Below, in pieces: positions 10,922 through 21,997 of a DNA stretch of 64,000 nt; position 1 is the first letter of the stretch; each line of letters begins with the position of its first letter. The DNA is from Macrothele yani (taxonomy: Eukaryota; Arthropoda; Arachnida; Araneae; Macrothelidae): positions 202,497,232 to 202,561,231 of the forward strand of contig CM076990.1 of the NCBI GenBank assembly GCA_039090855.1, read 5' to 3'. The notes beneath the pieces are model-generated. The model searched no databases. It saw nothing but the letters and a program-made list of their open reading frames with translations, and was not told the origin of the DNA. Position numbers and translations under genes: made by a program.

Positions 10922-12337
10922 TTCATTCATTCATTCATTCATTCATACATACATACATACATACATACATACATACATACATACATACATACATACATAC
11001 ATCCATCCATCCATCCATCCATCCATCCATCCATCCATCCATCCATCCATCCATCCATCCATCCATCCATCCATCCATCCATCCATCCATCCATCCATCC
11101 ATCCATCCATCCATCCATCCATCCATCCATCCATCCATCCATCCATCCATCCATCCATCCATCCATCCATCCATCCATCCATCCATCCATCCATCCATCC
11201 ATCCATCCATCCATCCATCCATCCATCCATCCATCCATCCATCCATCCATCCATCCATCCATCCATCCATCCATCCATCCATCCATCCATCCATCCATCC
11301 ATCCATCCATCCATCCATCCATCCATCCATCCATCCATCCATCCATCCATCCATCCATCCATCCATCCATCCATCCATCCATCCATCCATCCATCCATCC
11401 ATCCATCCATCCATCCATCCATCCATCCATCCATCCATCCATCCATCCATCCATCCATCCATCCATCCATCCATCCATCCATCCATCCATCCATCCATCC
11501 ATCCATCCATCCATCCATCCATCCATCCATCCATCCATCCATCCATCCATCCATCCATCCATCCATCCATCCATCCATCCATCCATCCATCCATCCATCC
11601 ATCCATCCATCCATCCATCCATCCATCCATCCATCCATCCATCCATCCATCCATCCATCCATCCATCCATCCATCCATCCATCCATCCATCCATCCATCC
11701 ATCCATCCATCCATCCATCCATCCATCCATCCATCCATCCATCCATCCATCCATCCATCCATCCATCCATCCATCCATCCATCCATCCATCCATCCATCC
11801 ATCCATCCATCCATCCATCCATCCATCCATCCATCCATCCATCCATCCATCCATCCATCCATCCATCCATCCATCCATCCATCCATCCATCCATCCATCC
11901 ATCCATCCATCCATCCATCCATCCATCCATCCATCCATCCATCCATCCATCCATCCATCCATCCATCCATCCATCCATCCATCCATCCATCCATCCATCC
12001 ATCCATCCATCCATCCATCCATCCATCCATCCATCCATCCATCCATCCATCCATCCATCCATCCATCCATCCATCCATCCATCCATCCATCCATCCATCC
12101 ATCCATCCATCCATCCATCCATCCATCCATCCATCCATCCATCCATCCATCCATCCATCCATCCATCCATCCATCCATCCATCCATCCATCCATCCATCC
12201 ATCCATCCATCCATCCATCCATCCATCCATCCATCCATCCATCCATCCATCCATCCATCCATCCATCCATCCATCCATCCATCCATCCATCCATCCATCC
12301 ATACATCCATACATCCATACATCCATACATACATACA

Positions 12338-12366
<29 letters not shown>
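10922..12366. repeat. Giant tetranucleotide array, (ATCC)325 core
   Basis: Order on the plus strand: ATTC units to 10,944, ATAC units to 11,000, then an uninterrupted perfect ATCC run from 11,001 to 12,300 (325 units). Next come alternating ATAC/ATCC to about 12,325 and ATAC units to 12,366. All long open frames across it (PSIH and MDGW repeats) are by-products of the array and not genes. It is the 3' tail of LINE-A copy 2: the LINE starts at its right edge and the insertion's target duplication lies at its left edge. Confidence 0.97.
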
Positions 12367-12368
<2 letters not shown>

Positions 12369-12882
12369 CACTAAGCTGTTCACTGGGATTTAGAGGTTAA
12401 CTCCACAAAGAAAAAACTAACTACCAGATAATTTTTAACTGATTATTTACTTACTGTTGCCGTATCAAACTCCTCCATTTACACCAATCTTGACATACAA
12501 CTCGGGCTTCACTGACATCCATCACACGACGTACACCAGACCTTCTGTATTTGATACTCATAATCTTTTTCTCATGCAGACACTCCTGAATCTGATCCTC
12601 CTATGACTTCCTTGGCCTTCCTCTGCCTTTCCTTCCTACCACTTGGGCTAAAAAAAAATTCTTTGTAAGCATCTTGTCACTCATTCTTTCAGCATGCCCT
12701 AACCACCAGAGCATATTAGAGTCCACCTTGCTAACAACATTTTGCTTCACATTACACAACTGCAACACATCTTCATTCTTCACACGACCAGAACCTGTCT
12801 TGCCACAAACCCCCGAAGTAACGCATTTCTCCAGCACACAAAGAACTCCTATGTTTCTTCTGTAGTACTCAGGTTTCACTGA
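12367..12882 (-). mobile_element. LINE-A copy 2, 3' end only
   Basis: The minus strand encodes the last part of the LINE-A polyprotein: an ALEKCVTSGVCGKT-like stretch, VKNEDVLQLCNVKQNVV, MLWWLGHAERMSDKM and GRKGRGRPRKS. The 3' UTR (CACTAAGCTGTTC in plus orientation) follows, and then the tetranucleotide tail. It is 5'-truncated at 12,882. Together with its tail it fills the gap between the two AGACACTTTTCA repeats, so this is one retrotransposition event of about 1.96 kb, of which only about 516 bp is LINE body. Confidence 0.9.
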
Positions 12883-13219
12883 AGACACTTTTCACCATTC
12901 ACAAATTTCTTGTGCCACTCAAAAACTCTTGCACGGGACAAAGCATCTTCCTTATAGGCTGTTTCAATCATTTTGTGCGTTTCTGTGGCATTTTTGTTCA
13001 AACGCACACAAAATTTTATAGCTGCACTTTGTTCTAGTTTTAAATCCATATTGGGTTACAAAAACACGTCTGAACTCTACCCCATCTATTACAAGAATGA
13101 ATTAGAGAAGCACTGTAATGACATGTCACGTGACTGCCCTTGCAGGCATTCCAACACTGGCAGCTGAATTTTTCTGCGTGGGTTTGTTTTGGTGCTATGA
13201 CGTCAGTCTCATTACTTTT

Positions 13220-13376
13220 CAGACGACTTATGTACCTGATGGAGCAACACATTGGTGGGACTTCTTGCATGAGAGGACACAAAACTTTGTGACCCAATAC
13301 AACAAATTTCTCAATACAGGAGATGATTATGTTGAAGAAGTAGATGAAAGTGTGTGTAAATTTATGCCAATATAGT
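13220..13376 (+). mobile_element. Mariner transposase C-terminal fragment
   Basis: The plus strand encodes HWWDFLHERTQNFVTQYNKF then LNTGDDYVEE, the usual ending of mariner transposases (F-V-T-R-Y-D-K-C-L-N...GDYVEK type). It is in opposite orientation to mariner M next to it. No rest of the element is seen because the next element starts at 13,381. Confidence 0.7.
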
Positions 13377-13380
13377 AATA

Positions 13381-14709
13381 CAGGATGGTCAAAAAGTCCC
13401 CTAGGGGTTTCGATTGACAACTGTACAAAAACAAACAGATCTACAGCAATGCGGTTTGCGGCATTTGAAAGAGTAAATATTCGAGTTTAATAATCTTACC
13501 TTAATACACCTCTACATGTGCGCTATTGGTGACACATAACACATCCAGTGGGTATTCAATTTCTTGCCATGTGCACTCCAACATGTCGGGTTCGATTCCA
13601 TCAAACACTGCTGTAATGCGCTGTTTGAGCTCCTGAAGGCTGCTTAATCTTTCCCAATAAACCATGTCCTTGACATAGCCCCAGAGGAAGAAGCTTAAAG
13701 GAGTGATATCCGGGGACCGGGGTGAACAAGGAATGGGACCATCTCTGCCAATCCATCTGTCGGGAAACTCACAGTTCAGGTATTCACGAATGTCGAGTCC
13801 CCAATGTGGGGGAGCACCATCTTGTTGCAGTATGATGCTTGGTTGCAAATCCTGTAGTTGAGGAACCACAAAGTTCTGAAGCATATCCAGGTAATTATTC
13901 ATTTGCACTGTGGGCTCGAAAAAGAAGAATGGCCCAATTACACGGTTATGCATGAGCCCACACCAAACATTCACCTTTGGACTGTGCACGACATGCACCC
14001 TGACTGAATGTGGGTTTTCACTACCCCATATAAGAACGCTCCGAGTGTTTTCTGTGCACATAAAAAGTTGCCTCATCCGAGAACATTATACGTTGTAGGA
14101 AACTTTCAACAACTTTCAGACGCTCCAACATATTCCGAGCGAAGGCTAAGTGCAGAGGTCCATCATTCAGTTTAATCTGGTGTAGGAGTTGCACTTTCTA
14201 TGCGGTTAGTTTCAGGCATTTGTGAAGCACTCCCATCATTGTGGATCACCGAGCATTCAGTTGTAAAGAGGCCCTTCTCGTGAACTTGCTAGGACTGCGA
14301 GCGAAAACCTCCTGCATGCTCTGCAGTTTCTTCACTGACAGCAGGTCTGCCACTTCTTTGCCGGTCCAAGACGCTGCCAGTATCCAAGAATTTCTTCTCC
14401 CACACACTGATACTGAAATTACTTGGTGGATCTCTCCCATTTGTCTGACGGTAATTCCTTTGTACCATAATCACAGACTTTGTCTCAAAAAACCAATGCA
14501 TGCACACTGCTTTCTACTGCGGTGACATTTTCAGTTGTTTTGCAGTCGGCGTCGGTATTTGTGAGCACGTAACACCATCTGTTGGAAAGAGATGGCATTA
14601 AAAACTCAAATATTTACTCTTTCAAATGCTGCAAACCGCATTGCTGTAGATCTGTTCATTTGTGTACAGTTGTCCATCAAAACCCCTGGGGGACTTTTCG
14701 ACCACCCTG
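13381..14709 (-). mobile_element. DD41D mariner-type transposon, copy 1
   Basis: Terminal inverted repeats of about 110 bp lie between TA dinucleotides (13,379-13,380 and 14,710-14,711); total 1,329 bp. The minus-strand transposase remnant is clearest at 14,076-13,501: PKVNVWCGLMHNRVIGPFFF, the second catalytic Asp in LQQDGAPPHW and then SPDITPLSFFLWGYVKD. The third catalytic position, 42 residues after the second Asp, is Ser instead of Asp. With Asp restored by comparison to the copy at 57,582 the spacing would be DD41D. N-terminal parts (14,440-14,246, RQTNGRDPPSNFSISV-like) are shifted in frame. Inactive. Confidence 0.9.
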
Positions 14710-14711
14710 TA

Positions 14712-15273
14712 TTACTAACACAAACATTCTTTTATTTACAACCAAATCAGAACTTACTTTCTAGATGTTTCTCACATTTCAAAAATTCAATTCCTAAAAA
14801 TGCAGTCAAGGAAATAAATAATATTTCAGTGGATGACTGTCAAATGCTTACTGGGAATGGTACTAAATGCATACCACGAAATGATGAAATGTCCTGTCCC
14901 CATTAACTAGAAAAGAAAAAACCTCAGTGGCTCTTAGTTAAGTTATTGATAAATAAGTTGTTAAACAATGAGATCCTCTTTGGTTTTCCTATGATTTTTG
15001 AAAAATTCTGACTTAAATCTTGAAGTGTCAAGACAGGAATAAAACAATTCAGATTTCAAGAGGTGAAGACCAAATGTTGTTTCAAACTTTTTTAACTAAG
15101 ATTCCTTCAACTAAGTAATCATGCTGTTATAATTACCCAGTTCATCTTCTCCATTTTCTTTTTTAGAGTGCTATAAATTTACAAAATATTACAAAAAAAA
15201 ATTGGAAAGAAGGGTTTTGTCTGCTTTCCAATGCACATTTTACATAGCAACTAACCACATTAAGCAAACATAC
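14712..15273. other. Presumed intron, nothing recognised
   Basis: AT-rich sequence without repeats that I can name. It lies just downstream of the last host exon found; no further exon is evident. Confidence 0.4.
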
Positions 15274-15319
15274 CTTATTTTGAGAAGAGCTTCGAACAAT
15301 GTTGGAGGTACTCCTACTC
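15274..15319 (-). CDS. Host FERM gene, exon h (last found)
   Basis: 46 bp with a polypyrimidine tract and GTTACAG acceptor on the minus strand and a GTATGT donor. It reads (R)SRSTSNIVRSSSQNK in the frame carried over from exon g (CG + G completes an Arg codon) and ends on a whole codon. The Ser/Arg-rich content fits the disordered linker that follows the FERM domain in PTPN14/21-type phosphatases. The frame is supported by phase agreement, but so short an exon could also be read in one alternative open frame (VGVPPTLFEALLKI), so this is the weaker end of the chain. Confidence 0.6.
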
Positions 15320-16423
15320 CTGTAACTGAACAAACAAATGTATTTTACACTCATGGTAATATACATTAACTTAAAACATACTTATAAAAAATAAACTAAT
15401 CAATGTCTATTGAAAAAAAAATTCTCCACTCCAACAATAAGGCAGAGACAAAGTTCTATCAAATTTTTGGTACTTATTCACATCCATTTAATAAAAAAAA
15501 TTCCTAATCAAAGAATAGTAGCAAAAGCTTTAAAAAAATGAGTAAACATATTGTTTTCCAAAGAATAACTAAAAGAATATACCAAATACACTTGGAGGTC
15601 ACTCACCCTTTCACATAAAGTTCAGAGGTTTTCACTCATCTAATTAACATTTCCAACATGTCTTCTGTTTGCTTGCTGTGGTTCGAGAATCTGGTATTTC
15701 TTGTAAAGAATATTTTTTCCTATTGCCTATTGAAATACATCGGTCTTCCATCATATTTTTTTTTTTTACTTAATGACTAGAAAGCCCCTATTCCCACATG
15801 CAAACAGGTGCCAAAAACAATGAACACAAAAACTTCACAAGAAAATGAAAGCATCTTCTTTAAAATATGTGTAATACTTTAAGAAACTATAATACAAAAA
15901 TTTAAAAACCTTGACATCCAGTTAAAAATCTATTTAGCTACATATTTACAAACAAGCCCTTGATTAACTCAGAAAAACCCTAAATGGCCAACACATCTGA
16001 AAAGAATAACCACAGATGCACACTTCCATCAATTTCCATTCTCCTCCCACACGGCAAACACATTCTCTACGAGCACTTTCGACCTAGAGAAAAACACATT
16101 CTCTACAGGCACTTTCAAACCTAGAGAGAATGTTTTTAATTTACTTCCGATATTGGAGGTTATATTATTTAACGTGCATTAATGCATTTGCATTTTTGAA
16201 CTTCACTTTTAGTTGGTAAAGTTCGATGAACACTTACCACACGTGGGGCTTGGCTTTCAATTCATATTTCCGTTATGTGGATGCGGCACGGGGTTTTCAT
16301 TTGGCCACGGGTCCGCTTCTTTTTTTTTTTTTTCCGTTGGAATTTATTTTGTCTCATCACCAAATGAGTTTTTTTCCTTTGCTGCATCCTCATTTACTTC
16401 AATATTTATTCATACCCGAGTAC

Positions 16424-16452
16424 TTTCGGTAAAACTCCTTTACCGTCTTCAT
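16424..16452 (-). ncRNA. Hammerhead-like core, PLE-3 left copy (mutated)
   Basis: The minus strand has ATGAAGA (16,452-16,446; one change from CTGAAGA), a hairpin with GGTAAA paired to TTTACC, and GAAAG. The first core base is lost, so it is probably inactive. Confidence 0.5.
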
Positions 16453-16988
16453 GGGGACGTTTTGCTCCGACTAGCACGGACCGTGTCAGCTGGGCATTTC
16501 AGTGGTTCTCGCGGGCTGCTTCTGTCATCGGCTATCGCTTCTTCTTGGGCGTTGTGGCGCCATCTCTTGTTGGTCAGTAATCTCATTTTTCGAACTTTTT
16601 CATTTTTTGCTCAATTTTAATTAAATTTTTCCAGCTGTTTCTCAAATTATTAGGGTCATTATGGTTGCAAACTTTTGTCCTATTTTTTTCAATCATTACC
16701 GACTCTGCTATTCTGAAAAACACCTCAGAATAGCAGAGTCGGTAATGATTGAAAAAAATAGGACAAAAGTTTGCAACCATAATGACCCTAATAATTTGAG
16801 AAACAGCTGGAAAAATTTAATTAAAATTGAGCAAAAAAATGAAAAAGTTCGAAAAATGAGATCACTGACCAACAAGAGATAGCGCCACAACGCCCAAGAA
16901 GAAGCGATAGCCGATGACAGAAGCAGCCCGCGAGAACCACCGAAATGCCCAGCTGACACGGTCCATGCTAGTCGGAGCAAAACGTCCC

Positions 16989-17018
16989 CTCGAAGACGGT
17001 AAAGGAGTTTTACCGAAA
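16989..17018 (+). ncRNA. Hammerhead-like core, PLE-3 right copy (mutated)
   Basis: The plus strand reads CTCGAAGA, then CGGTAAA with loop and TTTACCG, then AAAG. It is the mirror copy of 16,424-16,452. The two copies lost different core bases; comparing them points to an ancestral CTGAAGA. Confidence 0.5.
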
Positions 17019-17739
17019 GTACTCGGGTATGAATAAATATTGAAGTAAATGAGGATGCAGCAAAGGAAAAAAACTCATTTGGTGATGAGACAAAATAAAT
17101 TCCAACGGAAAAAAAAAAAAGAAGCGGACCCGTGGCCAAATGAAAAACCCCCGTGCCGCATCCACATAACGGAAATATGAATTGAAAGCCAAGCCCCACG
17201 TGCGGTAAGTGTTCATCGAACTTTACCAACTAAAAGTGAAGTTCAAAAATGCAAGAGAATGTTTTTGTCGTGTGGGAAGAGAATAGAAATTGATGGAAGT
17301 TTGTATCTGTGGTTATTCTTTTTGGATGCATTGGTCATTTGGAATTTTTCTGAGTTAATCAAGGGCTCATTTGTAAATATGTAGCTAAATAGAATTTTAA
17401 ATGGATGTCAAGGTTTTTAAATTTTTGTATTACAGTTTCTTAAAGTGTTGCACATTTGTTAAAGGAGATGTGTTCGTTTTTTCGGGAAGTTCTTGTGTGC
17501 ATTGTTTTTGGCCCCTGTTTGCATGTGGAAATAGGAGCTTTCTAGTCTTTAAGTAAAAAAAATATGATGGAAAACTGATGTATTTCAATAGGCAATAGGA
17601 AAAAATATTCTTTACAAGAAATACCAGATTCTCGAACCACAGCGGGCAAACAGAAGACGTGTTGGAAATGTTAATTAGATGAAGTGAAAACACCTCTGAA
17701 CTTTATGTGAAAGGGTGAGTAATCTCCAAGTGTATTCGA

Positions 17740-18340
17740 TTACTAACAAGCATGTTAATTTAGAAGCAGCTAATTGAATATACTGTATACATTCACAATG
17801 CTGTACTGATATATTTTGTATTGCAACACAACTTACCAAATTTTATGCTTTGTCAAGTGTGTTTCAAAACAAAACTGGCATATACACAAACATAAAAACA
17901 TATTAACTGACAACAGTCAGAGCTAATAAACATATACTAGGCACTCCCACAACAACTAAGATAGCTATGCAGTTACAGTGAATGTCACTGACTGATTGTT
18001 TACTGGGCACAATGGCACAAACATGCCCATAGGTGTAAATGTAACAAACAAACAAAAAACACAGTGAAATAATATACATGACACCACTACACAAACAAGA
18101 CCACACATAACATCAAATAACAAAATGTAAAAAAAATGCAAGATGAATTATAACACTGAAACAAGCATAGCAGAAATTAGAAACGTAAAAAATGATGGTA
18201 AGATTACAGTGAAAAGGCTAAATGTTTGATTGAATAAAAGAAGGAAACTGCACTACAGATGAAATAGAATGCCCACCTAAATAAATAACTAAAGCTAAGA
18301 CACAACAAAAATGAAAACATTATTCCTCATTTTTATAACA
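17740..18340. other. Intron h-g, nothing recognised
   Basis: AT-rich, with no coding or repeat signal that I can name. Confidence 0.4.
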
Positions 18341-18344
18341 GAGT

Positions 18345-19105
18345 TCCCACTCTATTTCTCCCACAAAAAATAAGCCCTTTTTCAGGTCTTTTAAGCACCC
18401 TCCCAAAAGTTTTTAGGCATCTTATCAATTGCATATGCAATGATATGTTCACAAATAAACTTTTACACATGACTTAACTAAAGTATGCATATGAAGTTTG
18501 TATTATTTGTCCATGTAATTTAAGTTTGTGAATGTAATAAATTAGAATTTATGCAATTTAAAAGACAGTTCTGCTGGTCTAATAAGTTTTCCTATCCGAG
18601 AGAATAATTACATATGCAATAATGAATATGTAAATTATAAAACTGTAGTTAAAGTTATGTTTTGTTCAATTTTTCACTTAATTTTCTCATGGTATAACTG
18701 AATAATTGTCCCTTGCACATACAAAAGAGAAAATACAAGAGTGAAATATCAGTACCAAGAGATGGGTGATAGGAATTATTGGGAGGAATCTGCTGGATGT
18801 GTATAATTCAGCTCATGGCCTTTCACTTTTCTTCAGAAAATTACTTATCTCACCCTGTCCTGTGCTCTCCCATGGGCTTTCAGCTGACATCATATGATGT
18901 TCTCATCAACAAAGCCAACCAGCAGCAGAAGTTCTAAGAGCTGCATCATAATTTCTGGATTTTGCACAGCCAGTAAGGAAAAATATGCACTTTTTAAGGA
19001 TTTTTTGCCATTTTTGGCAAATAAGGACTTCTAAGCAACCTAATAAAAAAAAGCACTTTTTAGGGACTTATCATGGATTTATAATGACTGCGGAAAACCT
19101 ACATA
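18345..19105. repeat. Possible non-autonomous DNA element (hAT-like MITE)
   Basis: The left edge begins cagagttcccactc and contains AAAATAAGCCCTTTTTCAGG. The right part has, inverted, several similar stretches (aagtgcttttttttatt, aagtccttatttgcc). The motif style (blocks around CCCTTTTT.AGG) recalls hAT-derived elements, but I could not define terminal repeats or a target duplication. Confidence 0.3.
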
Positions 19106-19519
19106 AAAAGACATAATGTAATAGCAGCAGATGCACTGGATTTTTTAGTTTTCGCCAAAGTACTATGACAGTACAAAAAGGTAATCACCAAAACTTTTTT
19201 TGCATCGCCAAAGCGATTTCTTTTTCACAAATTGCGAAGGATGCGATTGGTAGCACAACCCCTGTAATAGCTAAACCACACACACACACATTTTTTTAAA
19301 GTAATATGTGCAACTTCAAAAAAAAAAAAAAAGTTTGTATGTGTGGGTGTGTAGTCAAATATTAGCAATACATCATGTTTTTCTTATAAACCAACTTAGT
19401 GTTCAAGCATTCAGTTTCAGTGGTATGTCTGTTGGCATGTAGGTATGAGATGATGATCTGAAGCTGATCAATATGAGCAATATGAACTAGTGAAGCACTG
19501 GACATATCCTTCTGACACA

Positions 19520-20600
19520 TATATGGTTTGTTCAAATGAAAGTGGCAATGAACATGGTAACTTACATGGATAAGCTAAAACCAGAAATAATCACCATGAG
19601 CATTTAGGTAAACATCCCATCTTGGCACTACTGTAGTGAACGGATGGCAAGGTCGAAGAATGAAGACGGCTGCTTTGTCAACCAATCCATGAGTACCTAT
19701 TTGATCTCGCCGTCGTTTGTAAAGCAGCGTCCTTTCAAGTGCTTTTTAGGGGGCCAAAAATGTGGTAGTCACAAGGCAACATATCCAGACTGTAGGGCGA
19801 ATGCAGTAGGACATGCCATCGCAGTTTGGCAAGTTTAGCACATGTAACGCTGGAAGTATGCGGCGTTGCATTATCATGCAAGAGAACCAGACCTTGCGTT
19901 AACTTTCCAGGCCATTTTGACCTGATCACCTGCTGCAGGTTTTCAAGCATTGAGAAGTAACATTCCTTATTCACTGTTGCACTGTGTGGTAGCTAGTGCA
20001 GCAGTATTGGACCACTGTGATTAAAAGATATTGTGAGCAAGACTTTACCAACACTGATGCTGCTTTGTTATTTGTGATGAGGGGGCAATTACGGGTGCTT
20101 CCACTGCAAGCTTCTTGTGCGACGGGTGGCTGGTTCAAAGTGATGACACCATGCTTCATCACCGGCCACAATTCTGTCAAGGAACTTTTCACCCTCCTCC
20201 TCCTCATACTGCAGAAAGTTCTCCAAGGACAGGCCCATTCATTCAGCCTTTGTGTTCTGTTGACAACAATTTGGGAATTTCCTCCCCACTCACCTTGCTG
20301 TACAGTAAGTGTTTATCAACTATTGTGTACACAGTTCCTGTGCTAAGTTCCAATGCAGCACACAGCTGTTGCATGGTTATTCACCTATTCTCCTATGTGA
20401 ACATCAGCCACTGCAATGTTTGCTTCTATGATTTTTCTTGTTCGCTTGCCCTGGCCTTATTAAATCTGCCGTCAACACATGCCCCTGTCAAAATATGTTT
20501 GCCCATCGAAACACATTATGTTTTCCAAGAATAGATAGCTTACCTTCTTTTTTTTTTTTAAAGGCCAGCTCCTTTGACCAAAATTTCACTGCACATTAGG
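19520..20600 (-). mobile_element. Mariner (DD34D) remnant
   Basis: Minus-strand pieces: TMQQLCAALELSTGTVYTIV (helix-turn-helix, near 20,375-20,320), then a catalytic block at 19,974-19,735 with the second Asp in LVLLHDNATPHTSS and the third in DMLPCDYHIFGPLKS, exactly 34 residues apart. The C-terminus VPRWDVYLNAHGDYFW is at about 19,640-19,590. Stops and shifts lie between the blocks. Terminal repeats were not located, so the ends are approximate. Confidence 0.8.
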
Positions 20601-20790
20601 TTTTTTGGAATGTTTTGTTGGTTTCAGCCCACGGTGTGATGGTCTTATTCCACCTTCATTTCATTCACTGCTGACGAGTGAATTAACCACTGAAGTGTTT
20701 TGCAGCAATGACATTTGACTTCAAAAGCTATTAATATTTATTTAAAACCTCTTCTACTAACATATAAATCAAAATAAGTAAACCAGATAA

Positions 20791-21010
20791 CAACTTGAAA
20801 TATTTATTCCGTATTGAATGGTGTAAAAATTTATAAAACATACAACGACTAAGTGCCGAGCTTTCACACTCCGAATGGGAGGCTTTCTCAAGGCCAGTGA
20901 ACACAAGAATTGAAAATATTCTTGTGTTCACTGGTCTTGAGAAAGCACTTAGTCATTGTATGTTTTATAAATGTTTACACCATTCAATACGGAATAAATA
21001 TTTCAAGTTG
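20791..21010. repeat. Short palindrome with a degenerate hammerhead-like hairpin
   Basis: CAACTTGAAATATTTATTCC at 20,791 is mirrored at 20,991-21,010, and the arms meet near 20,908. The left arm carries an extra block at 20,858-20,884 that the right arm lacks. On the minus strand this block gives TTGAGAA, a hairpin (CCTCCC/GGAGTG) and GAAAG, a worn version of the PLE motif. The same block (tttcacactcc.ctgggaggct) is at 4,659-4,680. Confidence 0.7.
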
Positions 21011-21239
21011 TATAATACTAAGGTGTAAGTTCCATTATTGTAAAAACCAGATTACTTTTCAAACCAAAATTTTTTAACCCAACAACTAACATGTATCGAC
21101 AAACTCACATTAAAACCAACTACAAATTCACATATATACAAAAAACATATCTCTAAAAACATATTTACACTTTTTTACACATAACCAGTCCTATTGCCAT
21201 CTATGTCATTCTGTCCTATTCGTGCCTTACACTTCAACT

Positions 21240-21425
21240 CGATGTTTTTAGCATGTAGCCACCACACCCTTGCCTTTCCCACGCAGACTGCCTCAAATGC
21301 TTTCTACCCCCACCGGGGTCATCTTCAGGAGGCGTTCCAGATGTTAACTATTCTGCTACCACAGAGTGAGTGAGCAAAACGATCTACCTCCTCGCCCAAG
21401 TCCTGACGTCATCTCCGAACTTGAT
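21240..21425 (-). mobile_element. PLE terminal (3' UTR) fragment
   Basis: The minus strand aligns by eye with the PLE-2 tail at 35,090-35,230: shared blocks include CTACCACAG, CTCCTGA.GAT, GGGGTAGAAAG and AGTCTGC. It contains a hammerhead-like core at 21,301-21,328. No coding part is left. Confidence 0.7.
21301..21328 (-). ncRNA. Hammerhead-like core in a PLE tail
   Basis: The minus strand reads CTGAAGA (21,328-21,322), TGACCCC, loop, GGGGGTA, then GAAAG. The stem has four consecutive C-G pairs plus an outer U-A pair. The core matches CUGANGA...GAAA fully. Stems I and III are not resolved. Confidence 0.55.
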
Positions 21426-21429
21426 ATGT

Positions 21430-21990
21430 ATGCACGTAAACTAAGGATAGTTATGGCATAAATTGTCCTTATTTTATCACTGAAGTACAATACCTTTTGT
21501 TGCGCATTTCTTGCCATATGAAGCCTGCATCTGCCAATAAATGTCTGTACGAGTTGTGCTGTCCATCGTTAAAAACTGAATCACTGCCCTCTGTGCACAT
21601 TTGGACGAATCCATCATTCACAGCAGTGCACATTTCCCTGCGGTACTGCACATTATAATACTTTCAAACAGAATGACTGCTACGAAACCAAAGCTGCCTA
21701 TTAAATGATTGCATTCAACTATTTCCATCTTGCATATGCACACGCCCTTTTTCACTATGCTGCTGTTGCCACTTCCACTTGAATGACCTAATACATCCTA
21801 AAAACAGTCGTACAGGTCAAAAAAAGCATGATCTCAGCTGCTCATCAAATTTCATGAAAATTAATTAATATTTAATTTTCCAAGCACATGGTTAAAAGCG
21901 ATATCCCGTAAAAAATGATTGCCAGCCTCCTCTGAGAAACTAAATTGCTTTAAAAATTGCCTATTTGTGAAAGTACACTTCAAAACCTTC
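21430..21990. other. Intron h-g, nothing recognised
   Basis: No repeat or gene that I can name. Confidence 0.4.
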
Positions 21991-21997
21991 AGAAATA

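Larger units (their letters stand above)
7700..13225 (-). mobile_element. Mariner transposon M, split by two insertions
   Basis: Three blocks on the minus strand belong to one mariner-type transposase. The N-terminus is 13,050-12,883 (MDLKLEQSAAIKFCVRLN, ATETHKMIE, FEWHKKFVNGE). The second helix region is 10,921-10,744 ([23 protein letters not shown]). The catalytic part is 8,135-7,700 (LLTDEHKAN and, near 7,760, the second catalytic Asp in LHQDYAP). The blocks are separated by a LINE-A tail insertion (10,922-12,882, 12-bp repeat AGACACTTTTCA at 10,910-10,921 and 12,883-12,894) and by the R1 foldback (8,136-10,743, 12-bp repeat TACCCCAACCAG at 8,124-8,135 and 10,744-10,755). The 5' end near 13,225 looks like a mariner terminal repeat (GAAAAGTAATGAGACTG). 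The element stops before the third catalytic Asp. Confidence 0.85.
16195..17252. mobile_element. PLE-3: two inverted 5'-truncated copies
   Basis: Reading outward from the centre in both directions gives the end of a GIY-YIG domain: RIAESVMIEKNRTKVCNHND then SWKNLIKIEQK. This parallels RTAESVFIEKNRDRICNNND of PLE-2 at 34,890. A shared 3' UTR follows with a hammerhead-like core at about 300 bp from the centre. Each copy keeps only some 520 bp. Head-to-head pairs of truncated copies are a known habit of Penelope elements. Confidence 0.85.
15585..17738. repeat. 2.1-kb palindrome centred on PLE sequence
   Basis: 15,585-16,712 and 16,726-17,738 are inverted copies meeting at a 13-nt centre (16,713-16,725). 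The inner 520 bp of each arm is PLE tail. The outer parts (15,600-16,040 and 17,290-17,738) have no PLE or other TE feature, so ordinary flank appears to be duplicated too. The left arm has about 90 extra bases near 16,050-16,140 that contain a short repeat of CACATTCTCTAC. Confidence 0.9.

Noticed and set aside
10847..12400. Several open frames of 470-517 codons on both strands
   Set aside because: They are translations of the ATCC/ATAC array (PSIH and MDGW repeats) and have no non-repeat core.
16213..17229. Mirror-image open frames of 135 and 173 codons
   Set aside because: They are the reverse strand of the PLE-3 tails in the two palindrome arms.
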